This document shows, piece after piece, positions 49,403 to 59,785 of a DNA stretch of 64,000 nt. The notes below the pieces were generated by a model. It searched no databases, had not been told where the DNA came from, and saw only the letters and a list, made by a program, of their open reading frames with translations. Source of the stretch: Amphibalanus amphitrite (Eukaryota > Arthropoda > Thecostraca > Balanomorpha > Balanidae); the NCBI RefSeq assembly GCF_019059575.1, contig NW_024882308.1:1-64000 (forward strand), in the 5' to 3' direction. A program made the position numbers and the translations under genes. Each line of letters begins with the position of its first letter. Position 1 is the stretch's first letter.

Positions 49403-50334
49403 TAGGGGAGACCCGGAAGGTATGGGCCAGTTTTGTGAAAAGGCAATTTTCTTCCAGTGGGCAGGGGCTAGACCCGGTTTTTCACTCTGTGTACGTGACA
49501 TTGCATTTCGCCTGCAAAGTGTGCCTGATATTAGGCATCTGGGACCAACTATTTTGTCTCGAGATAACTTTCAATAAATCATGCACTTTTTCGATCCATC
49601 AAAATACACCGGGAGGTATGGGCCACGGTCCGGGAGGTATGAGCCGGTGCCATGTTACATATTCTTCTCTCGACAATGAGAACAATACTCGTAGCTGGTA
49701 TCTACCTTGATATCTCTTAGAGTTCAGGAACTGCATAAGCGGCCAACAGCTTACTTCATGGAGGTCACTACTGCACATATGTATTTTGGTAAATTCAATC
49801 ATGCTCTACGAAATAAGATAAATAATACTTTTTTCTGTTCAAATGAACTTTGTAGTTACATTTTTGACCTTGCGCGACAAAAATTGAACTTATTGAAGAG
49901 GACATTTAATGAAAAAAGCACCATTTCATTGATTTAGGATCAACGGGGGTCGGTGGCCCGAACGTCCCGAATAGCACGCCAGAATGTGTAGCATCTTAGC
50001 TCATAATCTTGCAAAAAAGCTTCAAATTTTCTACCCAGTCTTAATTTGCATGCTTTAAACTTGATGTTAGCGATGGTCTGACATAATTAAACGAGCCTGG
50101 CTCAAATTTATCACGAATTTTCTGTATCTACCGTAATTTACTCGAAGAGGGCAAAAACACTTTCTTATCGCTCATTGCCAAAGAAGACCGAGGAAGATTA
50201 TGGAAATCACGTGGGTTGTATAACGGAATGGCTGCTACCAGTTTACGCGGCCAAATGTGTAAAAATATGCAACACTTCTTCAAAACTGTGATGGCCCATA
50301 CCTCCAGAGGGCCATGCCTCCCTAGTCTCCCCTA
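49403..50334. mobile_element. TA-flanked element, GGGGAGACCCGGAGG ends
   Basis: TAGGGGAGACCCGGAAGGTATGG at the left and the inverse CCATGCCTCCCTAGTCTCCCCTA at the right. The disrupted host sequence GGAAT/CCATTG is continuous at about 38128-38140 in the related element, read in reverse. No gene seen. Confidence 0.8.
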
Positions 50335-50463
50335 CCATTGCAAATCATCGATGAGGAATTGTCAGTCAAACATATCTTTTGCTATTTGAGGTCACTGATA
50401 CCAGGTCAGGTCACAGAGGTCAGGTCACTGAGGGTCACAATATGAAGTGTCGTGTGGTGGTAC

Positions 50464-50636
50464 GGGGACCCGCAGTTGCTACTGTACACGAACCCCAACT
50501 CTAGCCGTCTGTCCTGCCCAGTAACAACCGATAACATTGATATCGACTGCCAGTCCTGACAGCTTATCGTTGTTCCCTGTGAGGGTGCTGGGACAATTTA
50601 CTCAGGGTCGCTGTACAGTAGCAACTGCGGGTCCCC
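50464..50636. mobile_element. 173-bp MITE with 25-bp perfect inverted ends and GTAC flanks
   Basis: The ends start GGGGACCCGCAGTTGCTACT and are exact inverses over about 25 bp. GTAC occurs immediately on both sides (50460-50463 and 50637-50640). The related host at about 37985-38010 reads through without it. Confidence 0.88.
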
Positions 50637-51529
50637 GTACATGTTTTATTGTTCATTTTACATGAAAAATGCGATTGTGTGGGTTAGGCGACCTTTGGGG
50701 CCAGTTAAGGTTACGTTCTGGTGAAGGTCAGGTCAAGGTCAGAAGTTAATATTTTTACCTAACATGGGTAGGTATCAATTCGATGCAGCTTGTCACGGGG
50801 AGTCTAATGGTGGTCTTTGTTTGTGCTAGGTGGTCTATAATTTCTAAAAATTGAGTTTGAAAATTCGACGTCATCAGTTTTGAACAGCTTTTTCACTATA
50901 ACTTGGCCAAAAAAGAGATACCGATCTGAATTTCGGTATGTAAACAGAACACGGTATTGACTATGATATAGGTATACCGTCTTTTTGAAATTCGAAAAAA
51001 AACTTTTTAGATTTTTTGGCTATTATATCTAAAAAATGACTTTTATTTAAGTGAGTCAAAATCCAAAAATTTCAAAAACCGGATATAGCAGTGTTGTAGT
51101 ACTGTTTATTCCACACCTTTTATGTCAAGAATATTTTCCTGTATCTTTAATGCTGTAGGGCTGACAACTCTTCCCGCGAAACCTTTTTTGGGTCGAAAAT
51201 GGCAGAACATGACGTAATTCTGACGTCACTTGCGGCCAACCTATTATGGCCTCTAGAAACCTTTTTGGTCACAATATGTAAAATTCATGCTCGGAGGAGT
51301 CTTGAAAGTTTGGTGACGATATCTGCTGCCGTTTGGGAGATATCTACGGAAAAGGACTTCTCGCCCCCTCCCCCCGTACGGGGCGCGGGTTAAGCGTGCC
51401 TGCGGCGCGCCATTTTTATGCTATAGCGCGGCGAAAAAAGTGGGGGCGCTTAACGCCCCCCTCTAGCAACTCGCAGGTTAAGTATCAGATATAAAATACT
51501 GCATAAGCTACATAGATCTCTCAACTTGC

Positions 51530-51908
51530 CTGTTATGTTGGTGCTGCACATGGCCTGCATTTCTTGATCGCAGCTGCTCGTGGAGGCCTGGATGCCGCTG
51601 CGGTCCTGCTGCACATACGTGCATGGCTTTAGGACTGTCGGCTCGGAAAACTCCACGTCGGACTCTGCAGCGGCGTCCATTTCGGTAAAGTTCTCTTCGG
51701 CTGTGTTCACCGCCAGATCCTCAGAAAGCAGCTCGGCCAGTGGGTCCGAGGTCGGCTCAGGGGGCGGCTCCTTGAAGCCGGGTAGCAGCTCAACATCTCC
51801 GGGCTCTGAGCGTCGGGTCAAGTCACGGCGGCGACGTCGCTTCTCCCGTTGGACGACCCAGAAGCTCTTGTTCAGCACGAGAGAGATGTTTTTGACCAGC
51901 TGGTACTC
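51530..51908 (-). CDS. Receptor exon: C-terminal half of the C-type-lectin-like domain
   Basis: Acceptor TTGTTTTTTGCAG. The donor is AACAG/GCAAGT, a GC-AG splice site. It reads EYQLVKNISLVLNKSFWVVQ, a basic REKRRRRRDL stretch, a long acidic and proline-rich insert (FKEPPPEPTSDPLAELLSED), then PCTYVQQDRSG...CDQEMQAMC, which fits the closing cysteines of a lectin-like fold. N-glycosylation motifs (NIS, NFT, NIT) fit an extracellular location. The insert between the two lectin halves is unusual. Confidence 0.75.
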
Positions 51909-52017
51909 CTGCAAAAAACAATATTCAAACTAAAGCGGAATGACGGGCGCAGTTCGCATGGCATAGTGCCTCCGTAATTGCAACCGCAAAACCAGGGATG
52001 CGGAGCCGTGGAAATTT

Positions 52018-52130
52018 TAGACGGCTCCGGCTCCGGCTCCGGCTCCGGGTGAAATGTCATGGCGGCTCCGGCTCTGGCTCCGGCTCAGAGTACAATGGCT
52101 CGGCTCCGGCGGCTCCGGCTCCGGCTCCTA
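52018..52130. repeat. (GGCTCC)n tract
   Basis: Imperfect runs of the hexamer GGCTCC/GGAGCC with short spacers, next to GATGCGGAGCCGTGG. Same family as 18613 and 52928. Confidence 0.8.
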
Positions 52131-52219
52131 CTCAGTACGTCCCCTATGCGATCAGTTAATTAAATACGGGTGGAAGAAATAAGGCGATGGGATTGTTACA
52201 CGTTGCTTCTGTATTTGCA

Positions 52220-52817
52220 TACAGGGTGACACAAAAAAAAAAAACGGTCATCACCAAATTTCGAATAACTTCGGAAGTTTTATTCAGATCAGCACCAAAC
52301 TTCCGTCACTTAAGGTCACACCTATGTAGCATACATCCACCAAGTTTCAAGTCTTCACTACGAATACGTTTAGTACAGTGTGTGTTTTACTGACGCTCCA
52401 CAATGTGCTCCAGGTGAGCGCCACGGCGCTGCAGGGCGTAGGCACACTTGCATCCGGCGGGCAAAGTTGTCGATAACCCGATGGCTGTGCACTTTACAGA
52501 GTGCAATGGCCTCTGGAGACACTGCTCAGGGGTGTGCTACCCCTGAAACGTTATTCTTATCGGGTTATCGGCAACTTTGCCCGCCGGATGCAGGTGTGCC
52601 TACGCCCTGCAGCGCCGGGGCGCTCACCCGGAGCACATTGTGGAGCGTCCGTAAAACACACACTGTACTAAAAGTATTCGTAGTGAAGACTTGAAACTTG
52701 GTGGATGTCTGCTACATAGGTGTGACCTAAAGTGGCCGAAGTTTGGTGATGATCTGAATAAAGCTTCCGAAGTTATTCGAATTTTGGTGATGACCGCTTT
52801 TTTTGTGTCACCCTGTA
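52220..52817. mobile_element. Foldback element, inverted arms about 250-280 bp, TA flanks
   Basis: TACAGGGTGACACAAAAAA at the left and the inverse TTTTTTGTGTCACCCTGTA at the right. The arms continue through GTCTTCACTACGAATACG and GCATCCGGCGGGCAAAGTTG on both sides and close around 52490-52520. CAGGGTG...CACCCTG with a TA target is common among Tc1/mariner-like elements, so that placement is an inference. Confidence 0.85.
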
Positions 52818-52927
52818 TAACAAGGCTATTTTGAATGCCACATTGTTTTACGCCTTGTACTGTCAAACCGAACTAGGTAAATATTTTTTCCCTCTGAAAA
52901 AAAGAAGCCGGAGTCGCCCCGTTTTTT

Positions 52928-53035
52928 GACGGCTCCGGCTCCGGCTCCGGCTCCGGGCTATATGTATTGTTTCACGGCTCCGCCTCCGGCTCCGGGCAAA
53001 ATATGCCGGCTCCGGCGGCTTCGGCTCCAGCTCCG
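52928..53035. repeat. (GGCTCC)n tract
   Basis: Runs of GGCTCC interrupted by ATATGTATTG and similar spacers, ending in GCATCCCTGCGC. It lies 68 bp from the exon at 53103. Confidence 0.8.
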
Positions 53036-53102
53036 CATCCCTGCGCAAAACACGTTGTTGCAAGACATACATGCATACATACCTACATGCTCATATGCTC
53101 AC

Positions 53103-53335
53103 CTCTCTGGTGGCGATGGGGGCCACCCACGGGCGAGCCCTCAGGCTGGCGCTGGCCGGTCGGGCGTCGCCGCTGGTGTCGCACGTGGACAGAGCCTCTG
53201 AGTATGTCGCCGCCTCCTGGGACGGCCAGAAACAGAGGGCGCCCAGCTGATACTCGCCGGACATACAGGTGGGCCCTGTACAGCATGCAGGGCGTCCGTT
53301 ACAGTCAGCCATGGCAATCACCGGAGCGGTGGCGC
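53103..53335 (-). CDS. Receptor exon: N-terminal half of the C-type-lectin-like domain
   Basis: Acceptor AATGTGTTTAG, donor AGAGAG/GTGAGC. It reads ATAPVIAMADCNGRPACCTG, then a lectin-like start CMSGEYQLGALCFWPSQEA, TYSEALSTC and ASASLRARPWVAPIATRE. The C...G.....CFW...TY..A...C layout with the next exon's EEYQLV and FWV fits a C-type lectin fold. The calcium- and sugar-binding residues cannot be judged. Junctions are phase 1 in and phase 0 out, both matching neighbours. Confidence 0.72.
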
Positions 53336-53533
53336 CTAAACACATTGACATGATGAATAAATGATCCCTCACACCACAGGTAAGGAATGACCACAGGTAC
53401 TATTCGTAGTCCTCGTTATGACTTTAGACGCCCAATAACAGTACCCCGAGGCCAGACGTCGCTAAGGTGTACGGCGTGGTTAATAGAGGTGATCTGAGCA
53501 TTGTTGGGTCGTGCGTCGCCGTGGCCTACTGAC

Positions 53534-53752
53534 CGGCGCTGAATGCCACGTAGTCGGTGGTGTCGTTGGAGTCGGCGTCGAACAGCGCCAGCAGGTAGCG
53601 GGCGCCCAACTCCAGGCCCGACCAGCGGATGTTGTCGGACGGCTGGCGCCGCGCTCGGTCCGTGCTCAGCCTACTCAGCGACTCGGCAGTGGCCGCCCCG
53701 ACAGCGCTCGCCGCGCCGTCAGCTTCCAGATCCGCAGCCCGCTGGGCGGCGG
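53534..53752 (-). CDS. Receptor exon: FN3-like, membrane-distal
   Basis: Donor GCCG/GTCAGT. The acceptor is taken as GGCGGCCAG because an in-frame TAA lies just upstream and this site restores phase 1. It reads AAAQRAADLEADGAASAVGA, then NIRWSGLELGARYLLALFDA and DSNDTTDYVAFSA. W..L..GARY.L.L is typical of the F strand of an FN3 fold. The acceptor lacks a good pyrimidine tract and a TIR element begins about 44 bp upstream of the exon, so the 5' edge is uncertain. Confidence 0.65.
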
Positions 53753-53795
53753 CTGGCCGCCACAGTTAGGTCAACAACGCAGAATACCCAACAAT

Positions 53796-55062
53796 TACCG
53801 GGGTTACATGAACGATCCGTTCCAAATACGTACTACGGTAATGCGCATCAGCTCCCAAAAACGTATCTACGGCACCGGTTACATGAGACTAATTCGTTTT
53901 ATCTACGTCAAACGGATCTTGTTTGGCTCACTCCTCGACGGCCGGTTATTCGCATCACAAACGGAATAGGATTGGCGTACAGTCATGGCGCAGTTGCGGC
54001 ATTTACCGGGACGACTGAACGAAATTTTCAATATTCATATCATTTGATAGGCTCAAAAACATTTAAAATTAACATGAAATCAAAAAATGAAAACAAAGTT
54101 TCCTTGTTTTAAATCACTGGGCACTGATTCACCATGCAGCGACAGCAGGGTGGTCAGAAAAAATTATCCATCAAAATATTTCATTCATTTTATTTTTGAT
54201 CTTTATCAAATTCACCTTCAAAGACTAAACCAAAATACCAACATTTTTTTTGTGCTATTTTCTACGAGGCAGCAAAAAAAAAATGCTTAGTATTTTGCAT
54301 TTTGACGCTTCCATTCAGCAAAGAATAGTTCTTGTGAAATACGGCCCGAATCGTGTGCCTCGGTTACATGAGCGATCCGTTCCAAATACGTACTACGCTA
54401 ATTCGCATCAGCTCCCCGAGAACGCATTCAGTGCACCGACTACATGAGCAAATTCGTATCAGTGACGTCAAACGGATCTAGTTTGGCTCTCGGCCTGACG
54501 GAAGGTAATGCGCACTACAAACGGAATAGCATACAAATGTGGCGCATTTCCGTAGCAATAGAGGTGACTGAATTAAAAATTTATTATCTTATGTCTTTTT
54601 TGCATTTAATCTGCTCAGATCATTCTCAATTAACTTAACAAAAAAAAAGTTGAACATAAAGTTGTCTTGCTTTGACTCATTGGGCACTTGCCTCTCTTGA
54701 TTCGTCTGTAGTGCTGTCAGAATTTTTTTTTCAACTGAAAGTACTTAGATATTTACTTTTTGGTTTTCTCTATATTTATTTTTGAAAACTTGACAAAATA
54801 CCGACATAATTTTTTAATTATTATTTCAAAAGAAGAAAATGAAAGAAGTACCTATAATTTTGCATTTTAATGTTTCTTTTTGGGAAGAAATAGTTCCTGT
54901 AATACGTATCTTGGTCCTATTCGCTTCTAAACCTCCTTTCTCAGCGGATTTTGTTCGGACCGCCGATTCGTACTAGCAGGTGGCTACATGAGTCGGTAAT
55001 GCGTTCCTAATTCGAATAAACGGCTAAATACGTATTTACTGTGCTCATGTAACCCCGGTAAA
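53796..55062. mobile_element. TIR element, ACCGGGGTTACATGA ends, 1.27 kb
   Basis: TTACCGGGGTTACATGA at the left and TCATGTAACCCCGGTAAA at the right are inverses. The phrase CGATCCGTTCCAAATACG recurs at 53813 and 54374. No transposase frame. It sits in the receptor intron beside exon 53534-53752. Confidence 0.75.
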
Positions 55063-55365
55063 TGTAGGAAACACTGAGCCAAAATATATCATGGTTTCTA
55101 ACCTGGGTACGGGCGTCGTCCCACGGGTTGTGTCGGCCTCGCACGACGCCATTGCTACATTATATGTATGGAAACTCTTGCGGAGGGGAGAGGATACGGA
55201 TTTTTTGCTCCCGTCCGAGCGAGCAACGTTATAGCCGGTCCCCGTTTCCCGGCTACTTCGGCGGCCGCTAACGTTGCCGTGTCCGTTCGGTACGTTACTG
55301 TCCAGTGTCCACCGGCGGACATAGCAACACTAGCGCCAGCCCGCAAGCATATAGCGGCCGGTGTC

Positions 55366-55397
55366 GGAACTAACGGGCCCCGTGGCCCGTTAGTTCC
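55366..55397. repeat. Perfect 14-bp hairpin
   Basis: GGAACTAACGGGCC, loop CCGT, then the exact inverse. A third copy of AACGGGCCCCGT follows directly. Confidence 0.8.
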
Positions 55398-55467
55398 GCT
55401 AGTAACGGGCCCCGTCTATACACTGACGGCGAAGGCTCCGCAGACAACAGAGTGTATTTCATATAAT

Positions 55468-55622
55468 CTAATATAGGCGGCGGAACGGGGGGGGGGGCGC
55501 ACCGGGGTACCATGCCCCCTTGATTTTGGCATTTTAACATTAGCCCTATGGGCGTTGCATGGAAACAATGGGACCAAAAGTCGGCAGTGCCCCCCCCCTA
55601 ATTGAAGGTGTTCCGCCGCTAC
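55468..55622. mobile_element. Short MITE-like element, GGCGGCGGAAC ends
   Basis: AGGCGGCGGAAC followed by a G-run, and the inverse C-run then GTTCCGCCGCT about 130 bp later. It echoes the G-run/C-run design of the TTAA elements, but the flanks are not TTAA. Confidence 0.5.
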
Positions 55623-55834
55623 TGTAATCTAACCAAGAACGAATGCCAAATATTAAGATGCCCCAACGGAATTTTATTCTTTGAACAATTCTGAATCGAT
55701 TGGTACCACACTCTTTCTATCATAATGTTGCAGCTCGTCGGACTCGGGATTTCTACACTCCCCCGCGCGAATGTTCGCCATGTAGGTAGGCACCCACTAG
55801 GCAATGCATATCCATGTGCCAGAGTTGGGGTATG

Positions 55835-55979
55835 CTGCACGTGCGCACGTGCAGGGCCCATGGGTCGTTTCCAGGTCTCGAGAACGGCTGGACCGATGGC
55901 GTCCAAATTTGGTACACGGTTAGGGAGCAGTTAGTAGAGTGCCGTGCACAAGTCCCATTCTGCACGTGCGCACGTGCAG
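55835..55979. repeat. Two copies of a 20-bp palindrome, 125 bp apart
   Basis: CTGCACGTGCGCACGTGCAG at 55835-55854 and again at 55960-55979, each containing two CACGTG. The sequence between is a diverged tandem duplication (CAGGTCTCGAGAACGGCTGG and CAGATCTCGAGAACGGCTGG). Confidence 0.9.
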
Positions 55980-56114
55980 GTTGCCGCTTCCAGATCTCGA
56001 GAACGGCTGGGCCGATTGTGCTCAAATTCGGCACATCGCTAGAGACGGGTGCCATGCACAAGTAAGTTGGAGATACCCCCTGGAAATTTCGGACGTGCAA
56101 GGCTCGCTTCCATG

Positions 56115-56670
56115 ACAAAATATCGAAACGCAAAATATCGAAGCGCAAAATATCGAACGCAAATTATCGAAAGCAAAATATCGAAGTCGCAAATTATCGA
56201 AATTGCAAAATATCGAAATCGCAAAATATCGAATTGCAAAATATCGAAATCGCAAAATATCGATTTCGCAAAATATCGAATCGCAAAATATCGAATTGCA
56301 AAATATCGAAATCGCAAAATATCGAATAGCATAATATCGAAAGCAAAATATCGAAACGCAAACTATCGAAACGCAAAATATCGAAACGCAAAACATCGAA
56401 AGACAAAATATCGAAAGACAAAATATTGAAAGACAAAACATCGAAAGACAAAATATCGAAAGACAAAATATTGAAAGACAAAATATCGAAAGACAAAATA
56501 TCGAAAGGCAAAATATCGAACGCAGAATATCGAAAAGACAAAATATCGAACGCAAAATATCGAAAAGGCAAAATATCGAACGCAAAATATCGAAAAGGCA
56601 AAATATCGAACGCAAAATATCGAAAAGACAAAATAACGAACGCAAAGTGTCGAAAAGGTAAAATATCGAC
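56115..56670. repeat. Minisatellite array of CAAAATATCGAA (left arm)
   Basis: About forty-odd copies of an 11-14 bp unit, CAAAATATCGAA with one to three variable bases (CG, AG, TTG). All six frames stay open in places, giving DILRFRYF-like and KISKDK-like translations that are not genes. Confidence 0.92.
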
Positions 56671-58562
56671 TTGAAATGGCCCTCTGCGGACTCCTTAGAG
56701 CTCTGTCGAACTCATCGGGCCCTCCGTTATCTGTAGGCCTCAAAGAGCAATCAGCGGGTCCATGACAGACTTGGAAAACTCTGATATTGTTTTGTACCTA
56801 GATCTCAGCAGTGGCGGCGGAAGGTAATTTCGGATGGGGGTGCAAAGTTTTCTCAAGGGGCCTCTCTGGAAGTTTCGCCCCCCCGATATGTGTTAGAGTG
56901 ATTATCATTGCTTTATGAAAAACGAAGATTTTGGAAAACTATCCCCAAACACACAAGTTCTGCAAAATATTTGAAATTACAGTGTACCTAACTCAAATAA
57001 AGCATAACGAAGCAAATGCAGATAGTTTTTATCATCTAATCTTGTTTTAGTCTCGCCACCACCCTCAGCATCTCAACCCACTTTTCTGGATCCGCAGTGG
57101 ACCATTAAGGGCCCTACGAGACCGTTCTTAGAAGACCGTGTTTAAAGGGACTATCCCACCTTCTAAAATGCTGTTAAAACCAATTAAATTGTGCCCGACT
57201 TTATAGATTGGATGACCAGGAACATGGTTCTTGCATTTATTTTTCATTAAACATCTTAGGCTTCCCATATGCCAAACACAAACTTTCAAATATGTGAAGT
57301 CACAGCCCAAAACTACCTCCTTCCCCAGGCCACATTACTGTCATAAAGCTGATTCTTTTTACTCTGTAGGCGCCACAACAAAGTTCAGACCAAGTTTTAA
57401 GCGATTTTTCAACGAACAAACCCATTTAAATCAGAATGACTAAACGAGGTGACGTCACACTAACGGTCGCTCCATGTTGAAGATAGGGCCTTGCACAAGG
57501 CCCATTTTCAAATGAAGGGAACGAATTTCTTCAACACCAAGAGGCCGCGGGGGTTGCAACCTAGATAGATAGTGGTTTCTGAACCTCGCCGCAAACTTGG
57601 CTATCTCAACTCAAACCCCATGTTAAAGGTGAGATAGTCCCTTTAAAAACCCCTTGGAAACCGACCCCTTAGAGGCTCCTCCAGAGACCTACATGACTCC
57701 CCAGACCGAATGAGCCATCCGACCAGGGTCGGTCCCTCAGAAGTTGCTGAAGAGTTTCAGGAAGCAGTATACTCGTAGGCTCGAAAGGCTTTTGATGGCT
57801 CTCAGAGACTGGCATCGGACCCAAAAAAGCCTGTATGGTGACCCTCCAAAGCCTGGATGGCCACCAGGAGCCGATGATTAGCCTAAAGAGCCAGTATGGA
57901 GGACTGAATAGAGGAAAGGACTAGGAGTCTCAGTGGGGCCTTCAGGAGCAAGCGTTTGGGCCCCAAAAGTATGTGTGGGGTCTTAGAGGCAGGTAGGCCC
58001 CTGGAGCGTGCACGGGGTGGGACCCCGTGCGCTAGCGAGGTGGGAGCTAGCGTGTGAGCCCAAATATTCGACTGGCGGCTACTAGAACCTGCATGGGGAT
58101 TCTTAGAAGCCGCTTAGACCCATATATGATGAGTCATGAGTCCCAAGAGTCGATGTAGGGGCCCTAAAAGCCGGTGTAGGGCCCATGGCCCCATAAGTTC
58201 CGGCGTTGGGACTCTCAGAGGCCGACGGAAGGGGAACCAAGAGCGGATAAAGTGATTCAACAAGCCGACATTTGGCCTGAGAATCAGTGTGGAATTCTAG
58301 GAGTCTGCGTGAGCTCTCGGAGACCTTCGTAGGGCCCACAAAGGTCGTTCTGAGTGCCCTCTGAATCTGAACTCTGCGGAGCCCTTAGAGGCCAGCATGT
58401 CCCCTGGCACCTGCCTGCGTTGATTTGAGACCCTCCGAGACCCTCCGAAAACTCTGGGTTGGATCCGCCTATGTTTGATAGCCCCGGAAGATCTGTCGAG
58501 CGAAACCTAATTTCGACAGAGTTCGACAGAGCTCTAAGGAGTCCGCAGAGGGCCATTTCAAG
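56671..58562. other. Spacer between inverted minisatellites; decayed repeat plus a MITE
   Basis: The first and last about 45 bp continue the inverted arms (GGCCCTCTGCGGACTCCTTA and its inverse). The rest, apart from the MITE at 57146, consists of degenerate GGGCCCTCAGAGGCC / CCAGTATGGGG-like phrases resembling 48120-48490. No gene seen. Confidence 0.55.
57146..57642. mobile_element. TTAA MITE, AGGGACTATCCCACC family, intact
   Basis: TTAA at 57142-57145 and 57643-57646. 497 bp with inverse ends AGGGACTATCCCACC and GGTGAGATAGTCCCT (one mismatch). Near-identical to 22367 and 44123. Confidence 0.92.
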
Positions 58563-59164
58563 TCGATATTTTACCTTTTCGACGCTTTGCGTTCGTTATT
58601 TTGTCATTTCGATATTTTGCGTTCGATATTTTGCCTTTTCGATATTCTGCGTTCGATATTCTGCCTTTTCGATATTTTGCGTTCGATATTTTGTCTTTTC
58701 GATGTTCTGCGTTCGATATTTTGTCTTTTCGATATTCTGCGTCCCATATTTTGCCTTTTCGATATTTTGTCTGTTCGATATCTTGCGTTCGATATTTTGT
58801 CTTTTCGATATTCTGCGTTCGATATTTTGCCTTTTCGATATTTTGTCTTCCGATATTTTGTCTTTCGATGTTTTGTCTTTCGATATTTTGTCTTTCAATA
58901 CTTTGTCTTTCGATATTTTGCGTTTCGATGTTTTGCTTTCGATATTATACTATTCGATATTTTGCGAGTTCGATATTTTGCAATTCGATATTATGCAATT
59001 CGATATTTTGCGATGTCGATATTTTGCGATGTCGATATTTTGCGGTTCGATATTTTGCGATTTCGATATTTTGCGCATTTGATATTTTGCTTTCGATATT
59101 CTGCCACTTCGATAATTTGTCTTCGATATTTTGCTATTCGATATTTTGCTTTTCGATATTTTGT
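58563..59164. repeat. Minisatellite array of TTCGATATTTTG (right arm, inverted)
   Basis: Reverse complement of the array at 56115-56670. The inner junction TTACCTTTTCGACGCTTTGC mirrors the left array's inner end exactly. Together the two arrays form the arms of a 3-kb inverted repeat. Confidence 0.92.
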
Positions 59165-59785
59165 CCGGAACCCGCAAGGCTCACCCTCTCGCTCGCTCCG
59201 TTAGTCGCCCCAAAAGGCGCTTTACTGGTAATGATGTTTAGGATGCCCCAGTTGATTGCAATGCTCCGAAAAATTCTGAAGCGACTGATACCAGAAATAA
59301 GTACCTACATACATAGTAGATTGTCATCGGACTAACGTGTTTTTGTTAAAACAGTGATGCTGATGAACATTGTTATCTTCTACTCCCAAATTCCGGTGTC
59401 AATTTTTCATGAACATGGGTGAAAAGTACGTCAGAGTGAACGAACATTATTGAAAGCTATTGTAGTATACAGACTTTTTAGTTAATAGTTAAGTTTTCCC
59501 ATAGAGCCGTTTTAATCCCAAGCTCGGCCTCCGCGAGACCTACATAGTTGCATTGAGTGGCCGAGAGTGGGCGCTACCGTCGCCGACTGGGCCGCAGCCA
59601 GTATACTGGCAAAAATCCAGCTGTTATGATATCGTTTGTTGGTAACTAAGTGTGACGTTCTTTCTAAATGCTCGCTGCATATAGAAACAACCGTTTAGTG
59701 AAGAAAATTATTTAGATTTTATTAATAATAAAAGTCTGATCCCCAATGTCCGCTTTTCTATGGAGTATGGACCGTAACGACCTAC
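59165..59785. other. No feature seen
   Basis: Ordinary intron-like sequence between the minisatellite and the next receptor exon. No repeat or gene was recognised. Confidence 0.3.

Larger units (their letters stand above)
49149..51389. mobile_element. TTAA-type element (37222 family) with two nested insertions
   Basis: Left CCCGCACCCCGTAGGGC follows TTAG. Right GTACGGGGCGCGGG precedes TTAA (51390-51393). The outer 250 bp of the left end match the reverse complement of the right end of 37222-38596, and the right end matches its left end. Without the two insertions the length would be about 1.1-1.4 kb. Confidence 0.78.
47134..51478. mobile_element. TTAA-type element expanded by four nested insertions
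   Basis: TTAA at 47130-47133 and 51479-51482. Ends CCCGGCAGTCGCTGG and the inverse of CCTGCGAGTTGCTAG. The family hairpins are GGCGTTAAACGCC near 47200 and GGGGGCGCTTAACGCCCCC near 51443. Its own body is recognisable by comparison with 17478-18325. Nested inside are 47798-48974 and 49149-51389, and the latter contains 49403-50334 and 50464-50636. Confidence 0.75.

Noticed and set aside
56115..56670. A CRISPR-like array
   Set aside because: The repeats are 11-14 bp with one to three variable bases and no unique spacers, and the context is eukaryotic.
56022..59335. Several 100-240 residue frames rich in FRYFAFDIL or KISKDK
   Set aside because: They are translations of the CAAAATATCGAA minisatellite in all frames.
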